A stretch of DNA of 64,000 bases from Aporrectodea caliginosa (taxonomy: Eukaryota > Annelida > Clitellata > Crassiclitellata > Lumbricidae): the NCBI GenBank assembly GCA_020284085.1, contig JACEVL010000297.1, positions 176,001 to 240,000 of the forward strand, read 5' to 3'. The position numbers were made by a program, and so were the translations under genes. How positions within the stretch are numbered: position 1 is the stretch's first letter; every line of letters begins with the position of its first letter. The notes beneath the pieces were generated by a model. The model was not told where the DNA came from and ran no database searches. It saw only the letters and a list, made by a program, of their open reading frames with translations. Shown piece after piece: positions 29,257 to 40,723 of this stretch.

Positions 29257-32200
29257 ACATTTGACAAACCTCTGTAGGCTATAGCATGCCTGTTATAAGA
29301 CAAATGAGAATGATTTGTGGATTTTAAGTTTAGTCCAGCTTTAGAGAATTCATCTTTATTGGCAGGTTCTCGAAATGACCACAACAGTGTTTTTTAAGTT
29401 CAATTCTCGTGTACCAAGTGGAAATAGTTTTTCTCTTAATTTCTTTTGTTTTGTCTGAACTTCTATGTATAACTAAATAAACTGAGACACTGTTGCTATT
29501 TCTTAATTGCTTTACTGTTACTGCCCTATGTGAGTTCTGGCTTAACTAAACAATGGATCTCATCTCATGAAAAGCTTTGTGTCGTTTTTTGCATGTGTAA
29601 ATCTCCTTTCTTTATTATGAGCACTTCAATGTCCATTCACTGCACATTTAACAGCAAAAGCGAGTTTTACAACACACACTCTCGTGGTTGTTTCTGTCCA
29701 GTGTGGTGCTAATAATATTTCTAATCATCTAAACTACCAGTCTCTTAAAATCCTTAATCACATTACCACTTGCCTTTGCATGGATTTTCTCCCCAAGTTG
29801 TGGGTTTTAGAATGCCTGTAGTCAGGCCACCCTTTGTGTTAAAGCCTTGTAACATATTTAAGAACTAAATAGTTTTAATTGTTAAATTGAAATTGTTTTG
29901 TCTAAAATTACATACCATAGTATAAACTACCATCTAATACCAGTGTGGTTCTTTGGAGGTATTTTAGATTATAATTTCTTGCAAGCAAGTCCAACTTATA
30001 TATATAAATCTGTGTTTGTATGATTTATTTCCACTCTAAGTTCACACATTTCGTGCAAAACCTTCATAACATTTGTAGTATTTTATCTTCATAATTGTTC
30101 ATAATACTGGCAGGGTGTATCTTTTGATAATTTTATTACAACGTTGAGTGTATTTTTTATGGAGTCAGTGATTGGCATGTCTGCTTGTGAGTTCTGGACC
30201 TTCATGCCTATAGATACATTGGCCACGACCAGCTACTCTCTGGATCCATGCAACCTATCACATCCTAATTTTGCTTAGAAATATTTTATATTAAATAGCT
30301 ACTGATTATTCTATGATAAAAGGAATTCAGACATTGAACTTTTTACTCAAATTCTTTTCGAACTTCAAAACAGTGGAAGAAATCAGAGCACATAAATGGG
30401 TACATTGGTAACTATATTTTTTATGTTTACTATTAAACGATCTAGGTTAGAAAAAGTCAAACACATGAAAACAGACACAAATTCACATCACTGTTGGAAC
30501 CAAGATAAACTGCAAAATGCACAAACTGCACAATATAAAACTAAGTGTAGGCTAACATTGTATTGTACTGCATCAATTTAATTTTTTCTCTCACTGAAAT
30601 ATAATTCTCAAGGTGTTCCAATCATAAAACCCATGACTTTGGCCCAGTCTTAAGCTTTGAATCGCATGAGTATAATCTCCAACAATCATATGAGCTCAAA
30701 GGTAGATGGGAAACAGTTCAAAAGCCATGGTTCACCATACACCATAGAGTGAAAGCTGTATCATGCACAGTGGAAGTCGCAGCACACGGATGAAACATAT
30801 TACCAAGGTCAGATAAGTGCGACTGGACCATGAAAAATTACCAGAACAAGAGGTCACAGGCACAATAGCAAGAAGGCTGACCCTAGAGCAAAACCTTAAA
30901 TTGAAATCCATGACAATACAAGCAACCAGTGAACTTGCTCAGGCATGAAGCGAGAGAAGCAGCAGACCCGAAGAAATGAAGGAGCAGAGTTCAAAACAGT
31001 TGCACTGAGACGGTCCCTCCACACATCACCATGTGTGGAGGGACCTGCCACAAATGAAAAGGTAGCACCCCAGCCACACGATGCAGCAATCTGTGGCATG
31101 CTGTGCAAGAGACAATTCTCGAACTTAACTGAAATTACATTTCAAAGCAACATCTCATTGCACACTTATAGTTGGAGTGCCAAGAGAATGGCATTCAACA
31201 AAATCATAGCTTTGACACTGATTTCCAGCAGTGAGGATGACCAAAGAGGAATGCATGAACCATAGCACATATAGTAAACACCAGACTCGGTGTAGAGCTT
31301 CTGACAACTCTTGATTGCCTCAACTAATAAATAATCGCAGGAGTGATTTAGCTGAGATAAGTGACTAGCAAAAGTGTGACAGTTATCAGAAATCAGTCCG
31401 AGAGTTAGCGGACACAACATAGAAAGAAAAGACATCAGATAGGAAGAAGGAAGCAATGACGCTTGGCCAGCATCTTCATGCCTTGTGACTCAAACCATGA
31501 GAACAAACCAAACTTCCATTTCGTCCTACTTGTTTCATCTTGTGTTTTTCACTATGAGGAATTGGAATTACGAGTAAGACAGTTGTATACGACAGACTGA
31601 GATTTTAAATATACGACAGACTGAGAAACTGCATCATTCTTAGGAACCAGCAACAACAGTCTGCTCAGGATAACATTGAACAAAGTTCTGCCTGTATATA
31701 TGCAGACAATAAAAAACCAACAGTCCCAGTGTCAGGAATTATCAGCAGTGTCCAAGATTGAAAGCTGAGGACTCAGATTGGATCAGGGTTTCAAGAGCTC
31801 TGATCCAATCTGTCTCAACCATGAACTTCTGACATTATGACATTCAATACAACATAAACTTTAATACAGAGTAAAATTTGAAATTTACAGTCTACAAATA
31901 AATAAATAAATAAGTAAACATGCTTTCAGAATAAGCAGAGACATCTACAAATGTCTGGTTTAGTCTTGCTTTTTGGAAAGTAATGACTTCCATCTTACAG
32001 CACAGCCGAAATAAGCCCACACTTTGATAATTATCTGATAAAAGTTTGACACGTCACAACAATACCATTCCACAATTAAGAAATGTAGAAAATGTTAATT
32101 CCTGCTTCAAACTTTAAGAAAGGCGGATTCTGGGTAGAATTTCCAACTGAATGCATCTAAAATATCAGCATATCAAATAATCAAACCAGAAATTTAATAA

Positions 32201-32891
32201 AAAAAAACATTTATAAGATATTCCTATACAACATCCCAACATCATTAGGAATCTGTATTTGGGAACCATGTACGTGCATTTTGCTATTTTCGTTAAATAG
32301 CACTGTCGACCTCTGAGCTCTTTATGGCAACTGAGAATTTAAATTTCTCCATATAAACCTGAACATTCAAAATCTGTTAAAAGATTACTTCTTCTGAGAG
32401 ACTATACCACTATTACTAGCATATTATTCATAATAATTTTTATCATGGATAAAAGGTAGAAAAATCTTTAGATTAATCTTAACAGCTACATACGGAAATG
32501 GCAGGAATAAAAACTAGAACAGTTGAAGACCCTTCCATGTCCATCTTTCAAGATATTACATTTCTATTCACTTAACTTTCTCTTAGGTATCAAGTGGGCA
32601 ACAGGCATCAACAAAACATCGTACACTTTTAAGGTACTTCTTATGCTAAATGTCTCACAACAAAGTAAATATATCATAGTATCTTATAGTCTAACCAACA
32701 AAATTTCAAATACATTCGATATTAAACACTGAATCATTCAATTGTCTTAAATGGAAGCAATACCAAAAGTGCCTGAAACAAATTGGTATGCACCATAATG
32801 CAGAACAGGTTTTACACTCTACAGTTTCTAAGCTAAAGATATTTATATTTTCAACCTAAAATTACACTTATGAAGTAATGTAATTTGATTG
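29257..32891. other. Intergenic between genes C and E
   Basis: 29257-29480 is the gene C 3' UTR-like flank shared with A and B, with AATAAA near 29476. Beyond it no coding region was recognised. The short open frames have no family features. Notable structures are a perfect 15-bp-stem hairpin at 31012-31045, a 13-bp-stem hairpin at 31774-31812, a short aaataaataaataaat run near 31905, and a doubled tacgacagactgaga phrase at about 31588 and 31612. Confidence 0.6.
31012..31045. repeat. Perfect hairpin, 15-bp stem, 4-nt loop
   Basis: GGTCCCTCCACACAT pairs exactly with ATGTGTGGAGGGACC around the loop CACC. No retroelement or gene context explains it. A structured RNA is possible but unsupported. 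Confidence 0.9.
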
Positions 32892-34367
32892 TTAATCTTT
32901 AAACATCTCAACAAATTCATCTTTCACTGGCGAGAAACATAATTCGTTACAATGCTCCAGAAATTCACTTTCTAATTGAAACTTTGCATCGCATTTTACA
33001 CATCCAAATGGTTTCTCAGGGAAAGATTGATGAACGGAAACAGATGATGACTCATTTCTCAAAAGTTCCAGATTTTCTTTTTCAACGGTGTCAGATTTCA
33101 CTGGACCAGTTGAAGAATCAGTCTGTTCAATACTTTTGTCCAACAAAGTCTCAGCAACATTTGACGTCTCATTCCCCAGTACCTCTGGACTTTCCTCATC
33201 TTCTGAATAAGTTTTCAATTCGTCATTAGAACCATCAACCTGCTTTAGACGGCTGTCACTGAATATGTCTTTGTATGGTCGGACCAGGAAAGAAACAGTG
33301 TCGGCAACAGGCGATGCATGGCTTCCAAAAACTTCAAAATTTCTCTTTTCTCCTGTGTCAATTTTCGCAATATTGTCAGTTGAAGCATCTATCTGCTCAG
33401 AACCTTTGCTACATAATTTGTCCTTTTTGTACGGTTTATCTCCACGGTGGGTGTTTGAATGCTTATGCAAGTGACCCTTCACAGCAAAAGTCTTGTGACA
33501 TATTTCACACGCATATGGTCTTTCACCAGTGTGGGTTCTCATGTGTTTATTTAAATGACTACCCCATGTAAACGACTTGTGACATAGTTGACATTCATAT
33601 GGTCTATCTCCACTGTGGGTTCTCATATGGCCATTCAAATAATCGATCCGTAAGAATGCCTTGTGGCATAAATCACACTTGTACGGCTTTTCCCCGTTAT
33701 GGATCTTTGCATGCTTTCGCAGGTCACCGATCAGTGCAAAAGCTCTTTCACACAATTCACACTTAAATGGTTTCTCACCAGTGTGTGTTCTCACGTGTTG
33801 AATTAAATGACTATTGCAAGAGAATGATTTGCTGCACAGTTCACACTTGAATGGTTTCTCTCCAGTGTGTGTTCTTTCGTGGTTGATCAATTTACTGCTA
33901 CATGTGAATGATTTGTCACAGAGTTGACAGTTGAATGGTTTCTCTGTGAAGTGGCCTTTCATGTGTTCACCCAGATGACCAATCGACGAATAGGTTTTGT
34001 CACACAATGTGCATTTGTGTTGTCTCTCTGCTGTGTGGGTTGCTATGTGGTGCCTTAGTTTATCACTTCTTGAAAACTTCTTTCCACATAAGAAGCAGCT
34101 GAATGGTTTCTCTCCAGTGTGTGTTCTGGCATGGCATTGCAGTTTATCGGTTCTTGAAAAAGCTTTTCCACAAATGTCGCAGCTGTATGGCTTTTCTCCG
34201 GTGTGAGTTCTCACGTGTTTACTCAGATGACTTCTCTTTGAGAAAGCTTTTCCGCAGAATTCGCAGTTATGTGGTTTTGCATAAGCCTGCATTATCATCT
34301 CGTTTCTTGTGTCTGCATTATATTCCTCGATTATTCCTGACTGAAAGAAATTTTGCTCTTCATTCAT
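32892..34367 (-). CDS. ZNF gene E: C2H2 zinc-finger protein, 491 aa
   Basis: A probable DNA-binding nuclear protein. The frame opens three codons earlier (34376), but the second Met is chosen because MNEEQNFFQSGIIEEYNADT matches the family start. Ten regular fingers with TGEKPY-type linkers run to about residue 310. An acidic, Ser-rich linker of about 140 residues follows. In it a short pattern (..EQ.D.S.., then a SVA or SVS word before an aromatic-Pro segment) recurs three times, as if the pre-terminal module had been copied. The C-terminal module is FGCVKCDAKFQLESEF.. with His and Cys ligands, ending FSPVKDEFVEMFKD. All ligands in the fingers appear intact. Confidence 0.92.
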   Translation of the reverse strand: MNEEQNFFQSGIIEEYNADTRNEMIMQAYAKPHNCEFCGKAFSKRSHLSKHVRTHTGEKPYSCDICGKAFSRTDKLQCHARTHTGEKPFSCFLCGKKFSRSDKLRHHIATHTAERQHKCTLCDKTYSSIGHLGEHMKGHFTEKPFNCQLCDKSFTCSSKLINHERTHTGEKPFKCELCSKSFSCNSHLIQHVRTHTGEKPFKCELCERAFALIGDLRKHAKIHNGEKPYKCDLCHKAFLRIDYLNGHMRTHSGDRPYECQLCHKSFTWGSHLNKHMRTHTGERPYACEICHKTFAVKGHLHKHSNTHRGDKPYKKDKLCSKGSEQIDASTDNIAKIDTGEKRNFEVFGSHASPVADTVSFLVRPYKDIFSDSRLKQVDGSNDELKTYSEDEESPEVLGNETSNVAETLLDKSIEQTDSSTGPVKSDTVEKENLELLRNESSSVSVHQSFPEKPFGCVKCDAKFQLESEFLEHCNELCFSPVKDEFVEMFKD

Positions 34368-34376
34368 GGCGAACAT

Positions 34377-34390
34377 GTTGACCTTTTCGA
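34377..34390 (-). promoter_or_regulatory. Degenerate start-proximal motif before gene E
   Basis: The minus strand reads GAAAAGGTCAACATG just before the ORF, a weaker version of the ACAAAGTCAACCTG motif of D, F, G and H. Confidence 0.4.
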
Positions 34391-34784
34391 TTAATTAGAC
34401 AAGCTGACCTTTTATTGTACTAATGACAGGCCTTTGTGCAAATCTGAAGTATGCTATTAAATGTCTTGAAGATTATGTTTCACAAAGAAGAATTTGACGC
34501 TTTATGTTATACCAGTCTTTAGTATGTGTAGATCTAAGTAAACCTCGCAGATGTTTTCTATCTGTTTAATTACATCCTATTTCTCATGAAATACTATCTA
34601 AACAATCCGCTATGTTTTCTTGCATTTCTGATTGTTTGTTTAAAGTCTGAGACTAAACTTCTTCACATTCTATTGAGACATGAAGCTTCAACTTCTGCAA
34701 ATGAAAGCAGTTCCTAGAAGAAGAACAAACAGACTTTCTTTTATTTTAAAATATAAATTTAAGTAACTTATAAATACAACAATA

Positions 34785-35125
34785 TATAGCCTTCAGGGCC
34801 TGCAATCGCTGGGAATGGGTCTATCGGAGGAGTCAGGAATCAGGATGTAGCATTGTCAAGTGTTCGCAAGCATTCCATGTTGGTAACCCTACGGAATGGA
34901 ACCGACTACTACTGTTTGTCCAAAGCCCAAACTCTTTCTCTTCCTTTAAGAAACATCTCAAACCTCACAATTTCTCATGGATTTCAAACGTCTGGATACC
35001 TAACTGCTCTTCTCCTGGCGACTGACTAACTGCACCTCAGATTCACATTTCTGCGTCAACTTGGGTGCATTAAAAATGTTTGTAATAATATTAATAATAA
35101 TTAATAATAATAATTGGCGAACTGT
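34785..35125 (+). mobile_element. CR1/L2-like LINE 3' end with (AAT)n tail
   Basis: The translation includes TLRNGTDYY followed by SFSSFKKHLKPHNFSW, the usual last part of a CR1/L2 ORF2 (WN..P then FK..LK). It ends in ATTAATAATAATTAATAATA at about 35088-35115. Truncated and frameshifted. Confidence 0.6.
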
Positions 35126-36525
35126 GGGTCTGTGGATCTTCGATCCGACCTGTGACTGTCGTCCTCGATCTCGGCGTCATGCTGGAAACCGACCTGTCCA
35201 TGAGGGGTCAGGTGGCGTGAATCGATGGCTGCTGGGTCATTACACCTCAATTCAACAAGTGGTGGCTCCAGGTCGACCATCTCGGATTTCAATGAAAATT
35301 TCACAGAATGTTTATTATGGTATTAGAGGAAATTAGCCCAAATTTTACATCAATAGATCTTAAGTAGCTTGTGAAAGTCACTACAAATTTAGACGTGCAT
35401 TCCAAAAAGTCAAAAACGAGGTCACCTCATACCTCTTTGAAAGTCAATATCTTAAAAACTACTTAAGATATTCCTGCCTCTAAGGTTGACCGCTGCAACA
35501 GCCTACTGGTCGGTGCACCCAAGTGTCTCCTGTATTGCCAGAAGCCTGTTATCAACGCTGCTGCAAGGCTGCAATGCAACAGGAGGAAGTACGATCATGT
35601 CAAACCACTCATCCGTGATCTCCTACTCTGGCTGCCGGTTCTTCTTCGTATTCAGTTTAAAATCTGTTTACTGGTATATAAGTCACTTCACGGGCCATGC
35701 CTCAGTATTTGCGTGACTACTGTATCGGGATGAACTCCTTCGCTCGCTCGAGAAAAGCGATCTTCGCGTACGACGGTGTCACGACAACTGCGTCGAATTT
35801 GCGACATTTCGCTCTACGACACTTCATCGAGCGACATTTCAAGTATACAACACTTCGTCGAGCGACATTTCGTCGAACGACATTTCGACTACAAAGTTAT
35901 TTGTTATTGTCACTTTGAAATGGAAGCTGGATTGATGAAAAAACAGTTTCCCGAAATGGAAGTGGGATTGATGAAAGCATTCCTGTGTTGACATAGAAGC
36001 TGGATTGATCTAAATTATTTTTTCCATAAATATAAGCTGGAAGTCAACCTGGATGCATGGATGAAAGTAAGTTTCCATTCAATAGAAGCTGGATTAATGA
36101 AAATAATCTTGTCAGTAATTAGAAGCTGGATTCCTGAGAATATATAGCACGTTTAGCGAAACTATAAGAAAGCGGCCTCTGTTGATTAGCCGTAATGGAT
36201 ACAGATACACTTGTAGACGAAATGTCGTTAGACGAATTGTCATAGACGAAGTGTTATACTACGAAATGTCGCTTCGACGAGTTGTCGCGATCTTGAACCG
36301 AACCCGCTATGGCGACCACGCTTTCTCAGTGGCCGGCCCCAGATGATGAAACGGTCTTTCTCCTGCCCTACGAGTGGCTGACTCAACTGACTTAGAACTT
36401 CTAATCTAGACTTAAGAGAGCAGTTTTCTAAGGCCCATCCTGCTGTTAGTTGACTGTGTGGTGCCCTTGTAACGGTATGGCTGTGTTACGGTGCCGTATA
36501 AATTGTCATTATTATTATTTAGGGC
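35126..36525 (+). mobile_element. Second CR1/L2-like LINE fragment, split by a hAT-like element
   Basis: VVLDLGVMLETDLSMRGQVA is read at about 35155-35215. Then, after unrelated text, 35486-35755 gives DRCNSLLVGAPKCLLY, NAAARL, a PLIRDLL.WLPVL word and RIQFKICLLVYKSLHGP. After the inserted element the same frame resumes with RTRYGDHAFSVAGPR at about 36300-36345. The end has an (ATT)n tail near 36508-36525. Dead, with stops. Confidence 0.7.
35765..36286. mobile_element. hAT-like MITE, family 3 (GACGAAGTGTCG subterminal repeats)
   Basis: It is flanked by an exact 8-bp duplication, GCGATCTT at 35757-35764 and 36287-36294. Both ends carry many copies of a TCGTCGAACGACATTTCG-type word in opposite orientation. 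The middle holds GGAAGCTGGATTGATGAAA units. Removing the element plus one TSD restores the reading frame of the surrounding LINE. A related copy is at 61889-62377. Confidence 0.75.
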
Positions 36526-36779
36526 TGTAAATGATTAAAAAAAAAATTTAATAGTTAACTTTTTAAGAATTAACTATTAATTAATAGTTAGCTTTGACTA
36601 AGTGTATTCCCCAACAAGTAATGACAAATAGAAATGTAACATTATTCATTGCTTTTGTATTAATATTTAGTACCAGTTAGTAGTGTACTTAGTAGTTATT
36701 TGTTCATATTGGTAGTCTTGCATAAGATTTTCAGTTCAAATGACTTCCTTCATCAGTCTAACTTTGGGGAAACGTCCGA

Positions 36780-36985
36780 GGGGGGGGATGTCCTAGACCA
36801 GAGGCAGTTCTCTCCCTCGCCATCTGATCCTCCTAATGACAGTGTACAGTCACTGTACTCATTATAGTTTATCTGGCTGAGGGGCAAGTGGAGCAAAAAT
36901 CAAGAATAAAATGTCTGCAATGGTGGGGATTTGAATCACAACCACTCAGCTGACAATCCAGCATGCTAACCACTAGACTACAATG
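36780..36985 (-). mobile_element. tRNA-derived SINE, type 4
   Basis: The minus strand reads TAGTCTAGTGGTTAGCATG (A-box region, about 36960-36978), then GTGATTCAAATCCCC (B-box region, about 36925-36940), then a body. The spacing is tRNA-like but the sequence is diverged, so it is a SINE and not a tRNA gene. Confidence 0.6.
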
Positions 36986-37415
36986 ATAATGACGATGATG
37001 ATGAGATGATCCTAGTAGTGGTGGTGATGATGATGAATATAGTGATGATGATAGTGATGATAGTAATGATACTGATGATTATGATGGCGGTGGTGATGAT
37101 GATGATGATATTTAATAACAATAATAATGCTTCTTGCTGCAGCGTCTTTCTATTACTGTCCAGCGGTACAACTCGGTGGCTTTCTGCGGCACTTTAGACG
37201 AGCCAGACCTAAGGGAGATGTGACACTAACTGACATTTATGACGTTAATTTTAGATGACAGCTACTGCATCCTTGTCTATTGATGTATTGATGTTGATTG
37301 ATGGAGAAAATAAATATTTTTATAATAAAATAGTAATAATAATAAAATGATAATAATAAAATTATTATTAATAATAATAATAATAATTATAATAATAATA
37401 ATAGAAATGAAACAA
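36986..37415. repeat. GAT/GGT and AAT microsatellite cluster
   Basis: Trinucleotide GAT runs span about 36986-37110, and AAT/TAA runs span about 37115-37130 and 37320-37405. Between them, 37130-37200 has the phrase tggctttctgcggcactt, loosely like the SINE-like text at 16090 and 20330. Confidence 0.85.
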
Positions 37416-38617
37416 AATATGTGAATTAAGAACATACTTTGCAAAGTAAAACACTGCTGGCCATATAAAACAACTCACACCATTAGCAAACTCACATTCT
37501 GGAATAAATCCACTAAACAGCATTTTCGCGTTAATCAGCCACAAAATCTGTCAATGCTTTGACTAAGTGGATGGGACGCATTGACATATTGAGCAGCATA
37601 AGCAGCACATGAGCGCCATTTGCTTTGTTAGTTCCTCTTAAATAAACACTTGATCGATCGTGGATTTCGTTTACAACATCTGAGAAGCCTTTAGAAGTTT
37701 TATCTGGATCGGCCGTATAAAAATTTGCAATTACAATCGGGAAAGTAAAGATAATAAGCAAAGCATACCAACATAAAAATGAATTTGGTAAAATCAGTTT
37801 TTCTTCTTTGTCAAGTTCTCCAAAATGGCGTTAAATGGAAAGAAAAACAAATAAATGGAAGTCGGATTCTGACATCTATCGACTAAATTAATTTAATTTA
37901 GTTTGACAGCGTCCTAAGTCTAACTTAAATATAATAATACTTCTCCGAAATTAATTTTTATCAATGCAATGTTATTGCAATGTATTTAAACGTAATTTAA
38001 GCAGGGCTCACGGTAGCTTTGACAACAATACTTTTCAAGCTGTTCAAGAAACTGCGGTTATTACTGCGGTTACGACACTCGCTAGGTCAGTGCATGGTTT
38101 CAAACATTTGGACCACGAACCCTGACTATAATCGATTCAACGATAATTATTTCTAGGCATAGCTCGCGTACTCGAGTATTTAAGGAGTGACATTTCTCAC
38201 CTAAAACTTAACACCAAGGATTGATGCCTTTGCAGAAAGAAGTTTTATTATTACAATACTATAATGAATTTTGACTTTGCAAAAAATGTTTCTATTATTT
38301 ATTTATTCTGTAGGGCCTAATTAAGCTACTGTGCTTTGCACAGTTGTCAAATAAAGAATATTCTTACTTACTTACTCTTTTAAATAACAGGCAGACTATT
38401 TCCACAAGCTTGCTTGAGCTAGCTATAATAATGACGATGAAGACTATTATAATTTTAAAAAGTAACACTGAGAAAATTGTTATTTACTTCCTGCAATAAT
38501 TACGAATTATGCCCGGGAACAGTCATTTTATAAAATAACAAATCTGTAAAATCGGTGGTTTCGCTAAAAACCAGTAGGCCATGATGTCAGTGTGAAGGAT
38601 GTGTTTGCTTGAGTGTA
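37416..38617. other. Intergenic; one small unrecognised ORF
   Basis: A 76-codon frame on the minus strand (37531-37761) has a protein-like composition (NFYTADPDKTSKGFSDVVNE and similar) but matches no family I can name. It could be an exon of a diverged gene or chance. An AAAATGGCG word at 37822 resembles those at 54312 and 61544. At about 38310-38380 there is a LINE-type tail, AATAAAGAATATTCTTACTT. Nothing else was seen. Confidence 0.4.
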
Positions 38618-38702
38618 GGACATTATCCCCCCCCCCCGGACATTATCCCCCGGACATTATCCCCCGGACATTATCCCCCCCAGGGTAGGACATTATCCCC
38701 CC
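38618..38702 (+). repeat. Left array of GGACATTATCCCC units
   Basis: Five copies of GGACATTATCCCCC (starts about 38618, 38638, 38652, 38666, 38688) are separated by C-runs. The mirror-image array lies at 42395-42525. Together they look like expanded inverted ends of a composite of about 3.9 kb. No target duplication was found. Confidence 0.85.
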
Positions 38703-39271
38703 AGTCTAAGATATAATCGTATAATATTCTTACTAATAATGTGACATTAACAAGTCTATCGGTTAAGAAATGAACGACATAAATTCGTCTAAATGACACT
38801 AACTAGTCTTCACTTTATAACTTATTCACCGACTGACACTAACAAGTCTTCACATTGACCGCCAGGTACGAGTCAACTCGTACTTGAATGGGATTGCCGA
38901 GACGCCAGGTACGAACGAGTTAACTCGTACTTCAAATATATGCTGCCAATCAACGCTGCCTCTTGTAATGATAGCTCACATTTCGAGTCTGACCCTGGCT
39001 TGTCGACGCTTTTCGACAGGGCTGACGCGTGTCAAATTTACGCCAGGAATGCCTCGTGTCAAATTTACAATAGGGCTGTCGGGATTAAAATGTTCTAGAG
39101 GGCTGTGGCGTACTGCTAATAAATGGTCTGGCGGTCAAAGTGTTTCGTACACGCCAATCATCGTCGATATGACGGCGTCGTTAAATAAACTTATTACACA
39201 CAGTGTTTCGTACTGCTTATGAACTGAGCGACATTAACAAGACTTAGTCTTAAGTTATATACATATATACA
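38703..39271. other. Spacer inside the composite: no gene
   Basis: The phrase acactaac.agtcttcac recurs at about 38800 and 38840. A phrase GCCAGGTACGA..CTCGTACTT containing a small palindrome occurs twice (38862-38885 and 38904-38932). GTGTCAAATTTAC occurs twice (about 39029 and 39056). No coding features were recognised. Confidence 0.55.
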
Positions 39272-39484
39272 TTAAGGTGGAGTGAAAATAATGGTTGAAT
39301 TTTATTTTTATTTTCTTAAACTGGCAGGGTATGCAATAGTTGCTATGCCATAATATAAGCATTCTGGCAAAGTCTTAGATTTCTGACATTTTTTCTTCAT
39401 CGACCCCCACGGCATCAAAGATTTCACATAATTCAGCATGTACGTCAATGTCATAATTAGACGGGTCACTATATGGTTTGACCC

Positions 39485-39985
39485 TACAAAATTGATACAA
39501 AAGGTTTCTCAACGGAATCTGGTACCATTTTTAATGCTTATTAACATAGTAAAAGTTTCCTTTAATCTGACCACCGGAAAAGGGTCATTTACAAGATGGC
39601 GTCCAAGATGGCTGCCTGGAAATAAAATTGACTATATCTCAGGCTAGAAAATTGATAAAAACGTTTTCTCAACGGAATCTGGTACCATTTGTAATGCTTA
39701 TTGACATAGTAAAAGTCTCCTCCAATCTGACCATCGGAAAATGGTAATTTTCAAGATGGCGTCCAAGATGGCTGCCAAAAGCTAAAATTGTCCATATCTC
39801 AACCTAGAAAATTGATAGAAAAGTTTTCTCAACGGAATCCTTTACCATTTGTAATGCTTATTGATCTAGTAAAAGTCTCCTCCATTCTGACCATCGGAAA
39901 ATGGTCATTTTCAATATGGCGTCCAAGATGGCTGCCAAAAGCTAAAATTATCTATATCTCAGCCTAGAAAATTGATAGAAAAGTT
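39485..39985. repeat. Tandem repeat of about 160 bp, three copies plus a partial
   Basis: Copies start near 39490, 39650, 39809 and 39968 with the word aaattgata.aaa.gttttctc followed by aacggaat. Each contains CAAGATGGCGTCCAAGATGG or a close variant. The 3' end of the neighbouring ORF runs a few codons into the last copy. Confidence 0.85.
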
Positions 39986-40723
39986 CTGATCTCTTTTTCC
40001 ACAAAGTCCTGCGTTAGTCTGTACTTCTATATCTGAGTCTTGGCTTATTTCAGGATCGGTATCGTTGCTCGCAATGCTCGTTTCAGGATCCTTGGCCTTA
40101 GCTGACGTGCCGGCTTCAGCTGAAGTTTCTTTTTGTAGCTTAACGTATGTCTCGTATCGATGCTTTCTCTTCTCACGTCTTGCAAGCTGTCTGGTTAATA
40201 CGACGTCAATGCCACCAATCTTCATTTCACGCACCGTCCTCTGATCTGCAAGAAAAGAGCGTTCGACAATGGGCACCTTCCTCTCCCTTTCACAGGTGCA
40301 CGCTGCTTCGGTATGACATTTGCAAGCAGCGATATCGAACAGTTGCGAATTGCACTCCATCGCATAGGATTTCAACTTCGTTTGGTACTTCTGGTTACTT
40401 TTTCTTCTCTAAAAGGGTTTAAGAATGTTTAGATACTGGTGATTCAATGTTTTGATTTTTTCGACGACACGCTTGTGCCCAATGGTTGGGATCGAAGCTT
40501 TGTGCCACAAAAGCTCACACCTAGTAGCAACTGCTTGTGAAACCTCTGCAATGCTTGGCTCTTTAGCACTAGCATCGGTCTTCTTTTGATGGCGAACAAA
40601 CAAGTAGTACTTCATAATGTCACCAAGTGTGGGCAAAACGTTTTCAAATAGATCCTCTGGCGATCCAAATACTGGACAACACGTGTCATTTCTCGTCTTA
40701 CGTTTAAACACTTTGGTAGCCAT
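39959..40723 (-). pseudogene. Unrecognised transposon-encoded protein with one in-frame stop
   Basis: Two open segments in the same frame (40409-40756 and 39959-40375 plus its upstream codons) are separated by a single TAG at about 40409. The likely start is the second Met at 40723 (MATKVFKRKTRND). The product would be about 255 residues. Visible features are an N-terminal basic segment, a helical middle (EVSQAVATRCELLWHKASIP), a Cys cluster spaced C-X9-C-X-C-X5-C-X-C in the downstream half, then KVPIVERSFLADQRTVREMK, a Lys/Arg-rich helix and an acidic tail. The Cys cluster could bind a metal, which is inference. I recognise no named family. It lies inside the TTAA-flanked element. Confidence 0.55.

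Noticed and set aside
37531..37761. 76-codon minus-strand ORF as a confident gene
   Set aside because: Composition is protein-like, but no family was recognised, no splice context is clear, and no copy elsewhere supports it. Kept only as a note in the intergenic entry.
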